From: Asterella californica
Lineage: Eukaryota > Streptophyta > Marchantiopsida > Marchantiales > Aytoniaceae
Direction of reading: 5' to 3'
Length of the DNA: 64,000 nucleotides
NCBI GenBank assembly: GCA_036924285.1
Contig: JAYKYS010000014.1
Location: 2,170,001-2,234,000 of the forward strand
This document shows positions 22,913 to 37,052 of the stretch, piece by piece. The notes under the pieces are model-generated. The model was given only the letters and a program-made list of their open reading frames with translations, was not told the DNA's origin and did no database searches. Position 1 is the first letter of the stretch. Every line of letters starts with the position of its first letter. The position numbers were made by a program, and so were the translations under genes.

Positions 22913-25900
22913 TCAAGGTTCAAACGTTGGTGCCTGCTTCCCCCCTGATGCAATTTCATATGCAATCCTTGGGAGGAACTCTCGGTATTGATCTTCCTTC
23001 CGTTTGTTCAGGAGATAGGCGATACCATCTTCTACGGAAGCTTTTAGTTGTTTATACTCCGCTTCCACGTTCTTTGGATCTCGGAAGTAATCAGCTCTGC
23101 CTGCCAGTTGTAATACAGACGACTACATTAACACAAACATCACAGGAACAGGAACAGCAGGAACAGGAACAGGAGAAAGCGTTCACTGCCGGACATAAAC
23201 ACTTACCTTCGGTGTAGATAGGTTTGCCGAAGAGAATATACAGTCGTCCTGGTCCTCCCATCTTTGGCATAACCACCGGGGCGTGGAGCATTTGATTTGC
23301 CACCTCTCCCTCTAGTCCTTCTCTGCAATACGGGCACAGATATTCATCTGGATCTGATTAGGTGCAACAGAAACATACTCGAGATTTATCATGGATGATT
23401 ACGAGAAGGGTCCTGAATTCCTCATACCAACTGTATCATTCCACTGGTTCCCAGTTTTAGGAGTATTAAGGCGATCGCCTTGATCTGGGCCCTACTTTCG
23501 AAAGACAAAGGTGAAGCATATAACTGATCCGTATGTAAAGGCGATAGTGTGTTCGCTTTCTGTTAATGACTGTGTCAAACCAACCGAATGTTTTCCTTTT
23601 TCCCTTGAACGCGCCCCTTAGTAAGTGGCCATAAAAATCTCTGCCTAGTGTTCCTTGGAAAGTGTCTACGCACTACTGTGACTAGAGTCCGTCTAAATCG
23701 TGTTGACGACCTTACTCTGGAGTCCTCTACCAGCCATTCTTGACATGGATGCATTACCTCCACCGCAGCGACATATGTCATACATCCACACTAGATGCAA
23801 TGCATCTCTGTGCAGTCTTGATGCAGGGAAGGAGATACTCACCGCAGTTTGGGTAATTTGTCAAACTCTTCGTAGATCTGACTTCCTACTATCGGTAAAT
23901 TGATCAGGTCATCATAGTCAAGAAGAATCTGCAACATTGTCGAGAGATCAAGTCAGGTTTCAAGTGCCAAGCTTCCAGATTGTGCATTAACCAGACTTGC
24001 AAAGGTATGTTGCAAAGGTATAGCAAAGCACAATCTCCTGTACCTGTCTACACGACCATTCCATGTGCACCATCTACCCCTCAACATATTTGTACTCAGC
24101 AGTACCAACTTTTTTATCGCACGGTTTTCTTAGCTTACTCACCTCATAGATCTCATCCTCCCCAACTGCGCACATGGGAATAAAAGTTGCACCAAACCTG
24201 GCTGCCATTCTAACGACTTCCGGCCTTTCTGGCCAAAATAACTGGTGCCATTCATTCTGTGCTCGACATTTATGTCACAAAGTTAGCTACCAGAGAAGTA
24301 AGAAAATCGGGCCTCAAGTCCAACTGACACCTGAACACAGAAACAGTTACTCAAGACAGAAATCAAATACGGTTTTATTCCGGATCAACTGTAACACTGA
24401 CCTTCCTGTGAAGAGCTTCTCGGGCACCACCCGGGTACAGTGCGATCGACTCCCCTCTAGAGAGGAGTTTGAACATATTTCTTCCACACACGGGAACACC
24501 TCCAAATAAACGCGCCCGATCTCCATCGACGGTATTATTTTCTAACAGGGTTTTGTCAAACATGATCGGATGCCCTAGCCCTCGTGGCAATACACCCAAC
24601 TTGTTCATCAGCTCACCCCAGACGATGCCCATATCCATCGCAAAGAAGAAGTGATTTCCAACGAAGATCAAAGGTCGTTTTGAACTAGGTATCATTGAAA
24701 CTCCTGGCACCACTTGACCGTCATCCCCCGTCGAGAAGAACACAGGACTAATTAAATTACGCAGTACACTGCAATGAACACACATGTGAATCAGCTACGA
24801 CACCTTGGCTGAGCATATGAGCGCAATAACTATTGAATGCACTGATAAGAACTCATGCTGCTCAAGGACTTATCGATGACTGTCGAACAAACAGCTTGGA
24901 AGTGAATACTGCCTTAAATACGGACATGTGAACCTCATAGTTACGTGCTCTCTGTGATACGCGTACGTGTTTGGTGCACACAGGAGTACAGAAACACGGG
25001 AAAGACGGTCGAGGTAGCCACCTCTCACCAAAATACACTAGATTAAGTGAGCAATATCCCATGTGCAGCTGGGGTAGAACCTTCAGGATAACTAACTAAT
25101 TTGGCCTGAACACCTGACTGATCCCTACTACGTCATAATCCATAGCTATACGGAAGGCATCAGAATAATGAACACGCGTCGGGCACTGAAGACTATATGG
25201 CCGCAAGGATGTTACAGCAAAAAGAAAAATGAAATAAGGTAAACTTAAAGATGTGAATAAAGCACGTACTCAAAAGATGCAGTAGCCTTGTCGATCTCCT
25301 CTCGAGTTGGAGGTACAAAATTTGAGACAGCATCTTTACTTCTACTTCGACGGTAGAAACCTGAGCCTTTGAGGAGGCTGGCAAGCTCAAAACCCTCTTC
25401 CTGATTGTAACAAACAACGATGTCAAAGCAGAAGAAATTTCCGGCTTCTAACTCAGATATGACCGTAAAAGAAGGCAAATAACAAGCAACTCACCACTAA
25501 TAGCATATGGCCACCTTCTGGAAGCTTTCGATACGTGCAGTTAGGTACAATGTTGGTCAACCTCTTGGCCTCTTCCACACTTGGTAGCAGCTGGTCTTTT
25601 ACACTGGGTTGAAAGAATTTTTGCGTCAGTCCTGGTCTACTTGAAAAGGATGAAGAAACTGCATATAATGAAGAGACAAGGTGGACAGAGTAATTCCTTA
25701 TCGGCCTAACTTCTGCATCTGATATAGTACTTCTCCTATCGGTAGAAATTCGGGATGAGCCAGGTGTGTAAACCTAGTTTCGACCTCTAACAAGTACTTG
25801 TTGGTTCCGATATAAGTAGGAAGCCAACCCGCGAGCACCAAGTTTCGTTTAAGACTCAGCGAGCAAACCTGGCTAGGATGAGAACGTCGGCCGTTATCGC

Positions 25901-28428
25901 TCGGAGTCGTGAATTCACGTATCGAGCGCTTGACTGTAGCAGCTTCAGTTTCCAAGGAAGAACACTCTTAGGAAGTGCATCCACGATTTTCTGCAATTCA
26001 CTCCACACTTATCAAATTTGGGCCGACTACGTGACAATGAATGAAGAGAAGTGAATTAATGTCAAAAGGAGTGAGAAACAGACGAGTTAAAAGGGTGAGT
26101 TATATTCAACGCCAATAGAGGATGACGACTTTGCTACTCAAGAGAGCAAGATTAGATGACGCGTGGCCCAACTAAAAGATAAAGGAAGAGGCTGGAAGCT
26201 AAAACCAACCAGAAGGGACCGGAGGACGTCTGCTAGATTTCCAATGGAGTCTTGATCAGATCCAAACGACGGTGCAACACGCGTGGCGAATTGTGAGGCC
26301 CAAAGCACCGGATCATCTGGTTCAACGCATACCCACAACGGTCAATACATGTTAAACAAGGTTCGTTGATCCATTTCAGTTTCTGAACAACTTCCACATA
26401 CAAGCAAAGAGTGTGAAAATGCTAACTTCGTTCATCTGTTATCCACTGTGTAAGTCTTGACGATGGTTTCGAAGGACTTCAAGTTCACATCTAAATTTAG
26501 ACCTTCGTCTTCACACAGTAACCAGCTCCAAAAGTTCGGGAGATGTGCTTTGACCATACTCTGTCATCTTAACCGCAAAATCTTTTCAGGCTGAACCCAA
26601 TCATTCGAAATTGGAGTTATATCAGGAACAACGGTAAGTTCGTTAAACAATCTGTATAGTTCTTGATCACAGTTACAATACTGAAACTCGTTCTTGGTAA
26701 TTCCCTTGAGAAGTCCTCTTAACTGGATGACAGTTGACAGTCATTCACTCTTTAACTCATCCACGTCCATGAAGTTGGTGAAGTATATCCAACACCCAAG
26801 TTTCAAGTTGTTCTACTTACAGCTGATCAATCCTAGTAGCATAGGAACGGCGGGAAAGACAGTCGATGGAAGCGATTGAATAAGAGGAATGAGTGGTTGC
26901 AAGGGCGATTGATCGAATGATGTCACTGTAAGCCACAAGAGAGAAGGAGAGCGTAAGTGAATGATTTGTGGATGCATCCACTCCTTCAGCACAAAACGCA
27001 TGTTACCCACAAAGCAGCTTCACTGCAAAACCAAAAGCTCATCGAACAGGATGCAAAGCCGACACGTACAGCAGAACATGTAATCGTTAATGTTACTTAC
27101 TGGGATTCACAAGTATGAGCACAAGATCGAGCTTGGGATTTCTAGAAGCCACAGCCAAGGCGAGAGATCCTCCGAAAGATTCTCCAAGTAGATAAATTGG
27201 TCTTCCCGGGTTGAGTCTAGCTTCCTCCCGCACGGTTTCCTCGACAAAACTTACGAGCCCTGTCTGAAGAAAATGCAAGGCTTCGATGAGATCATTTCAT
27301 CTCCAATAAACTCTCAGCAAGAATCGCTGCAAGCCTCGACTTCTCCTATTTAAATCACTACGTCTCGAATCAGAACAAACTCTCCTTCAGTCATTTGGTA
27401 AGGTTTCAACTGGTGAAGCTCTAGTAAGGTATATAGTTGCCACTTGAAGCTTTCTGGGAGTTATTGGAGCGAGCAAGTCTATAAATGTTCTCACCTTCGA
27501 AAGGTGTACGATCCATCACAGGGATGCGCAGGCAGCGCAATTCAAACAACCTATACAGAAACGAAGGAACCATTACGATGCGAACTGCGTGCACAGAAGC
27601 AAGCTGTTTCCTAGAACACGACGTTTTATGCTATTCAAATCTTTAACCCGTATACGCTTTAATTTGACAGAAATCATACCTTCCAAGGTTCTCCTGTTGC
27701 ATTGCGAACCCAAGTCCAGTGCCAACAACCTCTGCAATCTCACCGCTATGCTTGATCAGTAAAGTGCATTAATCGAGTGAAACTGGAAACAATTTTGAGA
27801 AATCTGAGAATATTTGAGTTCTGAAATCCTACTTTCATTCCTAAGTAATGAAAGTAATTCTGGGAATGCCATTTCAGAACGTATATCAGGAACAGATGGC
27901 GGTCGTACCAGGCAGGAAGAAAAGAACAGGAGCATTTTGAATAGGCTTGTTTTCCAGTACGGGACAAAACCAGCGAATCGACCCTGTATCGTTCTTCAGA
28001 AACTCGGGAAGATGCTTGATATAATCCGTAGCAACGGCAACTTTATTTGAGCCTTTGACACCTTCCAACTTTGTCCTCCGCATGGGCGAATTCCGCAAAT
28101 GAATCGGTTTATCGTGCTTGGCCACATTCTGTTGCTCTTCTTCGTATACTCCGCTTCCTCTTTCCAGAGCAAGAGATGCATAAGACTGTCTGAGAACAAA
28201 CGATTTCCTCAGTTCCACCGTGGCACGGGTCGTACTGCTCTGACGCTGCAAAGCGCTGAAGCTGCAACTGCCTATATCACCTGTCAAAAAGGAACTACGT
28301 ATCCTCGTTGCCATTATTTCAACAGCAGAAGCATGTGGAGGGGAAGCCGAAGCTCCGACATTAGTCACAGCACAACGGGGAGAATACTGCAACATCTCCA
28401 TCGCCATCAAGTGAGACTCTCTCCGCAC
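22913..28428 (-). CDS. PES: Phytyl ester synthase / DGAT (esterase-lipase-acyltransferase)
   Basis: This is a plastid PES1/PES2-type enzyme, which transfers acyl groups to phytol and diacylglycerol at plastoglobules/thylakoids during chlorophyll breakdown. I read 14 exons: 28428-27909, 27731-27680, 27550-27495, 27259-27101, 26925-26821, 26316-26210, 25990-25869, 25603-25495, 25400-25270, 24768-24402, 24256-24143, 23928-23843, 23322-23207, 23100-22913. All introns are GT-AG, phases agree, and the total is 2232 nt (743 aa plus stop TGA). The N-terminus is transit-peptide-like. The alpha/beta-hydrolase part has GESFGG (Ser237), Asp377 (VKDQLLPS) and His406 (EGGHMLL). The acyltransferase part has GNHFFFAMD (His493, Asp499), YPGGAREALH and FWPE. 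It ends in the usual AYLL..R..D.YR tail and TFEP. One oddity is that the expected LPGxDG turn across intron 1 reads LPE, so that junction may be misplaced. A GAACAG minisatellite lies in the last intron. Confidence 0.92.
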
Positions 28429-31113
28429 CGGTCAGCGGGGAAAGTCCAACAGCGATCCGTAACGTTCCACAAGCCTTGTCTAACTGTCAAATCCGGCGCC
28501 AGCCAGATTTCAGATGTTAACTCAAGAACATAGTATTACTTCAGTGTCATAGAAATGGACTGCGGTAGGAGCCAGATGAATCAGAGTGACTCCAGGACCC
28601 TCCGAACAAGGACTACTTCTTCTGTCTGATGACTGACGATTCTAGTCTACGGCGCATTCCAGTAAGCGCTCGTTAGATCCACGTTAAACTGTGGGAAGAA
28701 CTTCCGCGCGTATAAGAAATCGTGCCCGTGTGTAACTCTGAACACCAGGGGCGGTATTATCTGGAAAGATCACTCACTATCAATTTCTCTGGCTCTCCGT
28801 TTCGTTCTACAGTTACCGCGACACGAGCGACAATGTGACTGCTCTCTTCTAAGGTAAGTCTCACACGCGACGCAAAGTGTTTAAGTGACGACGACGTTTT
28901 TAAGTGCTTGGTCAGTTGCAGAAGAGAGGTCGAGCTCGAGTTCATTCATTCACCACGATTTGACTTGGATTGTTGTCGTTTAGCCCAGTTGAGACTGAGA
29001 TACAGTACCCCTCCATAGCGGGACCCACACAACTACCGGAAACTCAAGCAGGTCGCAGAACGCCGTCGGCACCAAGCTATTCATGGAGAAGGACAACCGG
29101 ACAGGTCTAGGTTCGAACCGACGGAAGCCATCTCAGGCTCAAGTCATATCTCTCTCTCTCACCACTACTAGTAGAGTGGGGCTCGATCCACAGACTCACA
29201 GAGCACGAGGACGACACGAGTATACTTCATCCTTGACAGCCAATCACAGCAGAAAGGACCATGTGTTCAAACGCACATTTTCCAACCATAGTGCGTCATG
29301 AAAGCTGTTAGGCAGACGCGCATATGCTGTACCTTGCGTGTGACCACTGCACACTCTTTACGTACTGACAAACAATACCACCGTACGTAGCGTACTTGCG
29401 GAACGAGAGGAGTACACGAGCAACCGTTCGATCGACGGTTCAGCAGTGATACTAACATGCGTTCGTCTCAAAGCTCAACGAGGAAATGCCCACGCTGTCC
29501 GAACCTTCGGAAGCAACCGCATCTTCTCTTTCCACCGCTTTCGTGCTCTTTGAAGTAAAACTCTCTTGCTCTGACAACCAAGCAAGAACAAATTCCTCCC
29601 AGTTCTGAACTCGGTCAAATACTAGAATCGTTTGATCCAGCCGTACGGAGGAAAGCATATAAAAGACCCTACACTTCAGCGAAGCGACCTTCCATAAACC
29701 CTTTCGACTGTCTTCGGATATTGGAAAGGTCGCTTTGCGTAACAGTAGGATCCAGCTCTATGGAAGAAAGCTCTTTTGCATCTAAATGTTTTGCCTTGCC
29801 TCCCCTTTCGGACGAAGACAAATATCTTACAATGTCGCATCCTCCGCCTGTCGATAGCTTATGTCCAAACTCAAAGACAACCTTCCCCTCCATCTGAGGG
29901 TAGGCATCCTAAGACGTGTGCTGCTAAAGTTAGGTCCTGCCGACAGGACATATACTGTATGACCAAAAACCGCCTCTCCAGGACACCAGATAGGAAATAT
30001 CACTCCACTACTTTGCCGAGTCCGGAGTCAAGTGGTGGTGGTTCTTCCTTCACCGATATCACGATGGACAGTCGAAGGTCACAAGACACACAAATTCACG
30101 CAAGATATCGTGGCGGAAAGTTGAGGACTCGAACCTGTTGACTGCACTGTTGTCGGCATATCGAGCATCAAGCAAAAGACGAACGATTGATTGGACTAAC
30201 ACAAATCGTGCGTGCATCAGACACTGAAGCCAAAACCAAACTTAGATTAATGAAGGCAAAGAACGGACTCCGGCAGTTTGGCGAGAGCGGAAGTATATGG
30301 TAGATCAGTCTGGTGTGGTTTCAAACACTTCAAAAGAAGAAGATGAGTGTTCAAGTGGTGGGAAGGCGGAAGCAATCTAAAGTCCGCGGTCATGACATAC
30401 TCAACTGATTGGTGCCTATATTTCAACAGCAATTTGAAATCTTCAGGGCCCTTTACCATATCGAAAGCAAGTAACTACACTTACGCTAAGGGCTTAGAGT
30501 TGGAAGAAGGCGGCCCTCAGTTTCCAAAACCCTGTGCAGTTTTAGCAAAGCATGGATGCCTGTCCAGATCGATGATGCATCAAGACTTCTCAAATGGCGC
30601 GAAGTTGAACAGCGAACAGGCATGGCACACTACTCTTTCAACTTGTAGACATGTTACACCGCACCTTACCACATAGAATCCACAGCGTAAAACTCATAAA
30701 ACTCTTGATTATTCCTAAGCGCTGTTTACAGAATATGTTACAGTGAGTAGTGGGACAAGGTACAGTGTGCAAAACGACCACGTTGCCAGAGGAGAAAACT
30801 CAAAGTAGAACAGTTGCATCGCAGAATCTCCGCGCAGGTAGTTATTTGCTCCACCCCTAGAAGGATGGATGAACTTTATCCACCCCTTATTAGTGAATAC
30901 TTGCTTGATCCACTTTGACATGAAGTAGAAAGTTTTTCAAGTTAATATGGCACATCAGATGAGATTGTGCAAACTAATTTGATAATTCGAATTTTTTCCA
31001 AATCATGAACCATTATAACATGTAAAAAGTCCTCGTGATCTAAAGTTGAAATGTAAATCTCCCTGTGTACCCTGATGTGCCATAGTAGAACTGTCTGCTT
31101 CCGGTGAGAGAGT
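28429..31113. other. Upstream of the PES-like gene; no supported gene
   Basis: Two adjacent minus-strand ORFs (29893-29669 starting MEGKVVFEFGHKL, and 29658-29452) could be one short hypothetical protein with a frame break, but they match nothing I know. A 62-codon ORF at 28945-28757 and the plus ORF 30347-30676 are likewise unsupported. The PES promoter should lie near 28430-28900. Confidence 0.35.
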
Positions 31114-32222
31114 TGTGAATTCTTGATTTTCTATTTTTGTTAATTAATTGATTAGTTGTAAAGTAAATAAAAAAAAATATGTAGTAGAAGATAAAAGATA
31201 GAAGTAGAATAGTGTTAATTAGAAATTTAGTGAAGAAGATCTGTTCTTGAAGAATCAATTGAAGTTATGAAGTCAGTTGGGATGGAATTTTCTCATGGTT
31301 CGATTCTATAGACGAAGAGCTTTCGATATGTTGTGCGAGACAAACGGAGTCCGAATGATGAAGTTACAGGCGACTGAAGTATTGAGGAAGTCGGTGAGAA
31401 ATGACTTCTTAGTACTTCGATCGACGAAGAATTTCGGTGGAACTATGAAACTCTAACTGCGGCACGTGTGTTCAAAGCTACTGCGATGTATAAGTGCAGC
31501 GAGTTATGTCATTTGTCGCATTTGTGAACAATGTTAGAAAGAGCGGAAGCATCTGCAATAGTTTATCGATGAAGAAGGTCGTCTTCACCGAAGTTAGTTT
31601 TAGAGGAAGAAGCTCCATTCTTCGTCTTCCACTTCCTTCTTCGTATCCCTCTTAACTTCTCCCTTCACTTTGATCTTCTATGAATACGGGAGATGCAAAC
31701 ATCCAAGCCACCTCAACTTCGGACACCGGTATACGAAGGATCTTGAAGAGATGGGATTGTCATTCCTCCTACTACCTTGGTGGTCGATGATATCGACGAA
31801 GTTAGAACAGGAGTTGCGCATTTGTAGGGAGCATCTTTCGGATGAGTCATATAGAAGATCCGAGAACTAGACCGAAGCGAATTGGTCTTTCGTTCTTGAG
31901 AATCGACGAGGCGGGGAAGGATGGAGATCTTTTCTTCAATAGTACTTCAACGCACACATCGCTGGAGACGATCCGAAGCTTTCCTCAGCTTTTCAAGGAG
32001 TTATCGCAGGAGAGAAACGATTATCGCACTTGTGACTTCCTTGGTGTGAGGAAGAGAGAGATAGCCGATGCGATCATGGTGATCTCCGAAGAGGACTACC
32101 TACATGTCAACTTGGTAGATTTACTTCATCGAGGAGCTCTTTGTTGGGAAACGAGCGCACTATGCGAGGATTCTCTATTCACATGTACAAAAGTTGTGGA
32201 CCGAAGATGACATGATCTACAT
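31114..32222 (+). repeat. Gypsy element 1: 5' LTR plus 5' ORF segment
   Basis: It starts TGTGAATTCTTGATTTT and matches, about nine bases in ten, the segment starting at 40564 (TGTGAAGTCTTGATTTT), which follows a polypurine tract. A TATA-like GTATAAG lies near 31488. The repeated unit is over 1.1 kb and its distal half is coding: ADAIMVI, YFIEELFVGKRAHYARIL, KLWTEDDMIY. That coding type is the N-terminal ORF of some large plant gypsy elements. I could not find the LTR/internal boundary or a primer-binding site, so the limit of the LTR itself is open. Confidence 0.65.
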
Positions 32223-33003
32223 CGATGTCTTCGTTTCAGTCTTTTACATGAGAATGGGTTTGTTGATCAAGGCGAACAAGACGGGCTTCGTCGCTGCAGC
32301 CGAACCAACTCCGCAACGAGATGTTCCGAAGGAGAAGTCCTTCGATGAAGTCACGAACGAAGAGATAGTCACCGAAGACGCGATGACAGTGGCAATAGTG
32401 AGAGAGCCTAAGATAGTCAATTTGGACTGACGAAGACATCGAAGATATTGCAACACCGGTCAGAAGAAATGGACGAAGGAAGATTTTGGGAGATACACCA
32501 AGGTCTACGCCATCGACTTTGAGGAAGAAGATGAAGAGAAAGCGGATTGTGTGCGTCGAAGACGAAGATGCAACGGAAGTCGGTGTGGAGGAAGAAGACA
32601 CTCCGATGGAGGAGAAGAAGGAAGAGTGCGGTGAGATGCAAGTGAGTTCTTCGACGATTGATGAAGTACATCGATTCATTTCTTCGGCAAAGTACTTGTA
32701 GGAAGTAGTAGTACTTTTACTCTTCACCTTGGAGAGTAACCGCGAGACATACGGCCACAACTGAACTTAGCCAAGCTCGTGCAGATGATGAATTTCGGAC
32801 AAGAAAACTGGATGGAAGAAAAGGAGAACTTGCGTGTTGCAGTCTTAGTAGCGAAGAGGGAGAACATGGTGAAGTCCGAGGAGATTCGGAGGTTGACTTC
32901 GGAGCATGAGGAGATACTTCGTCAGAAGGCAGAACTCGAGAAAGAGCATGAGAAGACACTGTCGCTGGTGAAGAAGGAGCTGATCGAGATGAGACAACAA
33001 TGA
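32180..33003 (+). pseudogene. Gypsy element 1: N-terminal ORF with coiled coil
   Basis: The coding sequence continues from the repeat (DMIYIDVFVSVFYMRMG) through acidic, Lys/Glu-rich text with frame breaks to 32779-33003. There a clean coiled coil appears (heptads in REEIRRLTSEHEEILRQ-like sequence, ending ELIEMRQQ). It stops at 33001. The coiled coil appears to continue on the other strand from about 37030 leftward (VVEMTKEIEDLKKMC), which is the first sign of an internal inversion. Confidence 0.55.
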
Positions 33004-33004
33004 G

Positions 33005-36000
33005 ATCGAATTAATTGCTTGAAGCTTATGTTAGCCTTCTATGTTTCTAAATCTTCCACCACATCATAGTGTGGTGTTGCCACATGTTCTCTTCTTACAG
33101 GCTCCGATCGACTGTGCTTCTTTAGAACCTCTTCATTCTTCGCTGAAGTTCTTACTTCTTTGGCTGAAGTACGAAGTACGTCTGGAACAGACGAAGCCAG
33201 AACTCTTGATGTCTCTGGAACTTCGGCCGAAGTTGTCTCTACCTCTTTCGTCGAAGTACTTCCTCGTAGTAACTCATTCTTCAGGAATTCACGTACCTCG
33301 TCCGTAATATCTACTGGCAACTTCAGAGGGTCTACATTCTTCAAAGATTCTTCTTCCTTTTCCTCACTATCCTTCTCAGTAGTTGCCTTCTTTTTGGCTT
33401 TCTCTTTAGTCTTCTTCTGCTTCTTCTGCTCCTTCTTTCACTGAGTCTTCAGAAGAGCTTCCTCCGCCTTCTTCTTCGTCTTGAATGAGCTTCTGGTGTC
33501 CACTTTGCAAACCCAGGTTTCTTCAGGTGGCCATCCTTGATCTCCAGTGGTCTTTCATTCCTCCAAATCCACCTTGTGCAGTTGTGCTTTCGTAGGACAT
33601 TCTGTCTTAAGATAAAAGCGAACCCCTTGCTTCACTGCGGGTGGGTTAGTACAATCTGCCGTGGCATGTCCTGATTGATGACATCTTCCAAAAGTACTAC
33701 ATATCTCAACTGTCTCTTCAAATGAGGACAGTTGAATGACCAATGATCTGTGCTGTCACAATTGAAACAAGACCCATGGGGTGGAGGTTTATTGGCTCCT
33801 GCTGGACTCATTAAAAGTTTCAGTGACAAATTTAGAGCTCTTTCTCGTGTTGCATATCTCTGAATGGGTATGGGTTGAATTGGAATAGTTGTCGGTGGTT
33901 GGAAAGATCTTAGACGATTGAGACGGTGTAGTTGGTTGTACTCCATATACTTCATCTGGAGTTTCCACAAAGAATGAACTGTAATATGATTCAAACATCG
34001 ACGTCCACTCTAGAGCCTGCGCTAAATATGTTCTTTGCGGGTTGGTGCATTCTGTATGAGCATACCCCGGCTTTTCACAACTCGTACACCACAAGTTCGG
34101 CCGAGATGAAGAAGTTGATTTTCTCCTGCCATGAGATCGTACCATTTGTATTTTCAGATCTGCAAACCTTTCGATCATTTCCTCCATAAGTTGAGTGTTA
34201 TACTCTTTTGTTTTTTCCTTCTTCTCCTTCGGACTTTTCTATGTTTTGGACGAAGAACTTCATCTTGTTCTTCATTCTTCTTCGTTCGAAGAAGATGAAC
34301 TCGCGGACAAATATTCTTCGACTTCGGCCCAAGGAGATTCTTCGTTGAAGACATTTCGTCGGAAGAGGATTCTTTTCGACTCTTCTTATGTTTCTTCTGT
34401 TGACTCTTGTTCTCTTCTTTCTTCTCCTTCTTGTTATCTTTCTCTTCTTCTTACCCTTCTCCAACCTCCTTTACTTCCGAGGGTGGATGCTTCAAATGCT
34501 TCTGCTGAAGCAACAACTTTTTCGATGGCGTTCATCTTTTCACGGCGACACCAAATCTCCATCTTAATTGGTAAGCTTGTGACAAGCCATTCAATGACTT
34601 GGTCCATGGAGTATGGGTTGGCTTTACCCATCCTCAGAATTCTGTCCAGCAGATTGTAAAATCTCTGCACATAATCTTTCAAGCTCTCTTTCTTCCCTCT
34701 TACTAGTCGGGTCAGTTTCCCCAACACTTGTCGATTGTACCCAATCTCTCTGAACCGCTCTAAGAACTTCGTCTTCAGCTTGTCCTATGTATCGATGTCT
34801 CCTGGTATTCCATTAGCATGGTTGTACCAGCTGCACCCTCTCTTCTTGAGAAGACTTGGGAAGATCCGCAGACAATCATGTTCAACATCTTCCTTGTTAG
34901 TCACTAACACATATTCAAACAGTTTAATGTAGGCATATGCGTCTTTGTCATCATTAGAAGATCCTCCTCTGAACTTCGGGTAACCATGTTTTGTGTATGT
35001 GTTGGGCTTCCATACTTCGGACTCTTGTAGCTCTTGGAACTAAGATAGCTATCTTGGCAGGTGTTAGAATCGGCGCTACAGCTTGTACGAGGACAGAAGA
35101 GGTAAATCCTACAGCAGCTGCTGCTTTAGCTTGTCTCTTCTTGAACACTGATGGTCCTGTTGTTGGCTGTAAGTAGGGAGTAGCGCTGTCCTGTTGAGAA
35201 ACTAGAGTTAACAAAAGATCCGTACCAATGCTTGAGGAACCAATTCTTGCACTTGTAAATGTTCTACTAAGATAGTAACAACTTCTACTGCCTTAGTTGT
35301 AGCTACTCCGTTTGAAAAAGTAAGCTGGTCTTGTTCTTCAGAAGTATTACCTACCTCATGGTCAGATGTAAACAACTGCGAGTACAAAACAGTATTGACT
35401 TCGAGGAAGAATTTCCACTCTACTTCTCTTTCTTTATGTTCAGTCTCATAACTTAATCGAGTGATGACTTCCTCGAAGTCAAGATCCTCTGAGCAAATTC
35501 GAGACGGATTGGAGGTGGTGACTTTGGTGTCCGGGGTGAACTTGATTCATCAAGGTTTGGTTTCTTCCTCTTCCATTCCTTCGAGTTAGGTGTTCTCCAT
35601 TCACGTTCTCTGTTCTTATGCTCTTCTCTTAACCAACGAGCTTCTTCCAGAATCTGTTCTCGATATTCTGATCGTCGTTCACGCCTCCTATCTCTTTCAG
35701 ATTGCACATCTCCAGGAGGATCAGGCTTACCCGTCGACATATATGTCTCTGGACTTCTTTTCATTGATATTGGATAATTCAGCATTCGCATCTCTGGCTG
35801 CGACGTCAAAATTTATTCAGCTTTCTATATGTAACACACAAGAAAATCAAAAGATGCTCGAAAGTAGTAATATAAAGATAGAAATGAGATGCAAGTAAAT
35901 ATCATCTAAATGTAGTAAACAAGTGACAAAGGTGATTCTTTATGATTATCTTTTATTCTCATGGGTAGAAATCAGTCCTGGTAGAGATCAAACTCAGGTC

Positions 36001-37052
36001 TATCCAACAAGACAGAGTTGATAGTCCTGACAAATAACATAACATATACTCAATAGGTCAGGGACCTCGAGAAATAGATAAACAACAAGATATAGAGCCA
36101 CAGATGGAAATGTCTTCACGAAGAAGTATTGTTGATGTGCTACTAAGTAGCCTCTATCATCATAAACGCTAAGTATCTTCACACTAAGTTATCTTTACTA
36201 CTACTGCTCTCAAAAACTCAGGCAAAGAAGACTCTTCTATCGCTGAAGTACGAAGTACAACTTCTTCCTAAGTGATTTCCTAAGAAGAACTTCACCATGA
36301 AGACACTTCTTAAGAAGAACAACTTTCTCCAAAGTAACTTCGCTCTAAAACATCTTCGTAACAAACTAACTTCGTAGTTGCTGGTTTGTTCTCAGACTTC
36401 ACCTCTGACTTCTTACTCTCATTCAGTTGTGATTGACAAAAAACTTTGTCACCCAGACTAACTCCTACCACAACACACTACAAAACTTCATAGGTAAAAC
36501 TCCGAAGAAGACAAATACACAATGGCTCCATAAACTTCAGAAAATAGAAATCCAAAATAACAAACACATAGAGGTCCTAAGAACGAACAACACAATGCTT
36601 ATATACAACTTCGTCTGAAGATGGAAGATCTTACTTCCTATGAAGTAGGATGAACATCGGTACCGTCCGATGAAGGTCCTATGCTTGAAACGAGATCAAG
36701 CACCAAATCAGAACCTAACGCTAAATCTCTAGCTATCTCACTAACTAAGAATTCCACAATTGTTCTAACCTCACGAAGTTTTCAAACTACTCGTTGGTCT
36801 AGCTTAGCTACTCGGTTATTCGTCGAAGAGCTCTCTATATCTATTGCATCTAACTCCTGCCTAATCTGCTGAAGAATCTTCAACTCCGAAGTATCCAAGT
36901 TGGTGGTAAAATAATTCTTCAACGTCAATTCCACTCTACTGTGAAGTCATGCAACCTGCTCTTCTCTCGAAGTACACATTTTCTTCAGATCCTCGATCTC
37001 CTTCGTCATCTCGACAACATGTGAAGACAACAAAATTTATAGAAAGGTGTTA
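33005..37052 (-). pseudogene. Gypsy element 1: inverted gag segment
   Basis: Read leftward. 37030-36640 gives coiled coil (EIEDLKKMC, ELKILQQIRQELDAI). 35809-35453 gives an Arg/Glu-rich linker (RDRRRERRSEYREQ). 34780-34434 gives a retrotransposon gag domain (LGKLTRLVRGKKESLKDYVQRFYNLLDRI split by decay, then LPIKMEIWCR). 34187-33555 gives several Cys-rich knuckles (CTSCEKPGYAHTEC, CFNCDSTDHWSFNC, CSTFGRCHQSGHATADC). 33344-33039 gives a Ser/Thr/Glu-rich tail ending ATPHYDVVEDLE. That tail normally leads into the protease, which instead begins on the plus strand at 37053. Gag is therefore flipped relative to its own element. GAAG/CTTC tetramers are strikingly frequent. Confidence 0.75.

Noticed and set aside
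25698..25955. Minus ORF METEAATVKRSI inside the PES-like gene
   Set aside because: The true exon 25990-25869 is in another frame (LPWKLKLLQSS); this frame reads through an intron.
29107..29121. Palindromic GGTTCGAACC, B-box-like
   Set aside because: A ten-base self-complementary match only; neither strand gives a tRNA cloverleaf.
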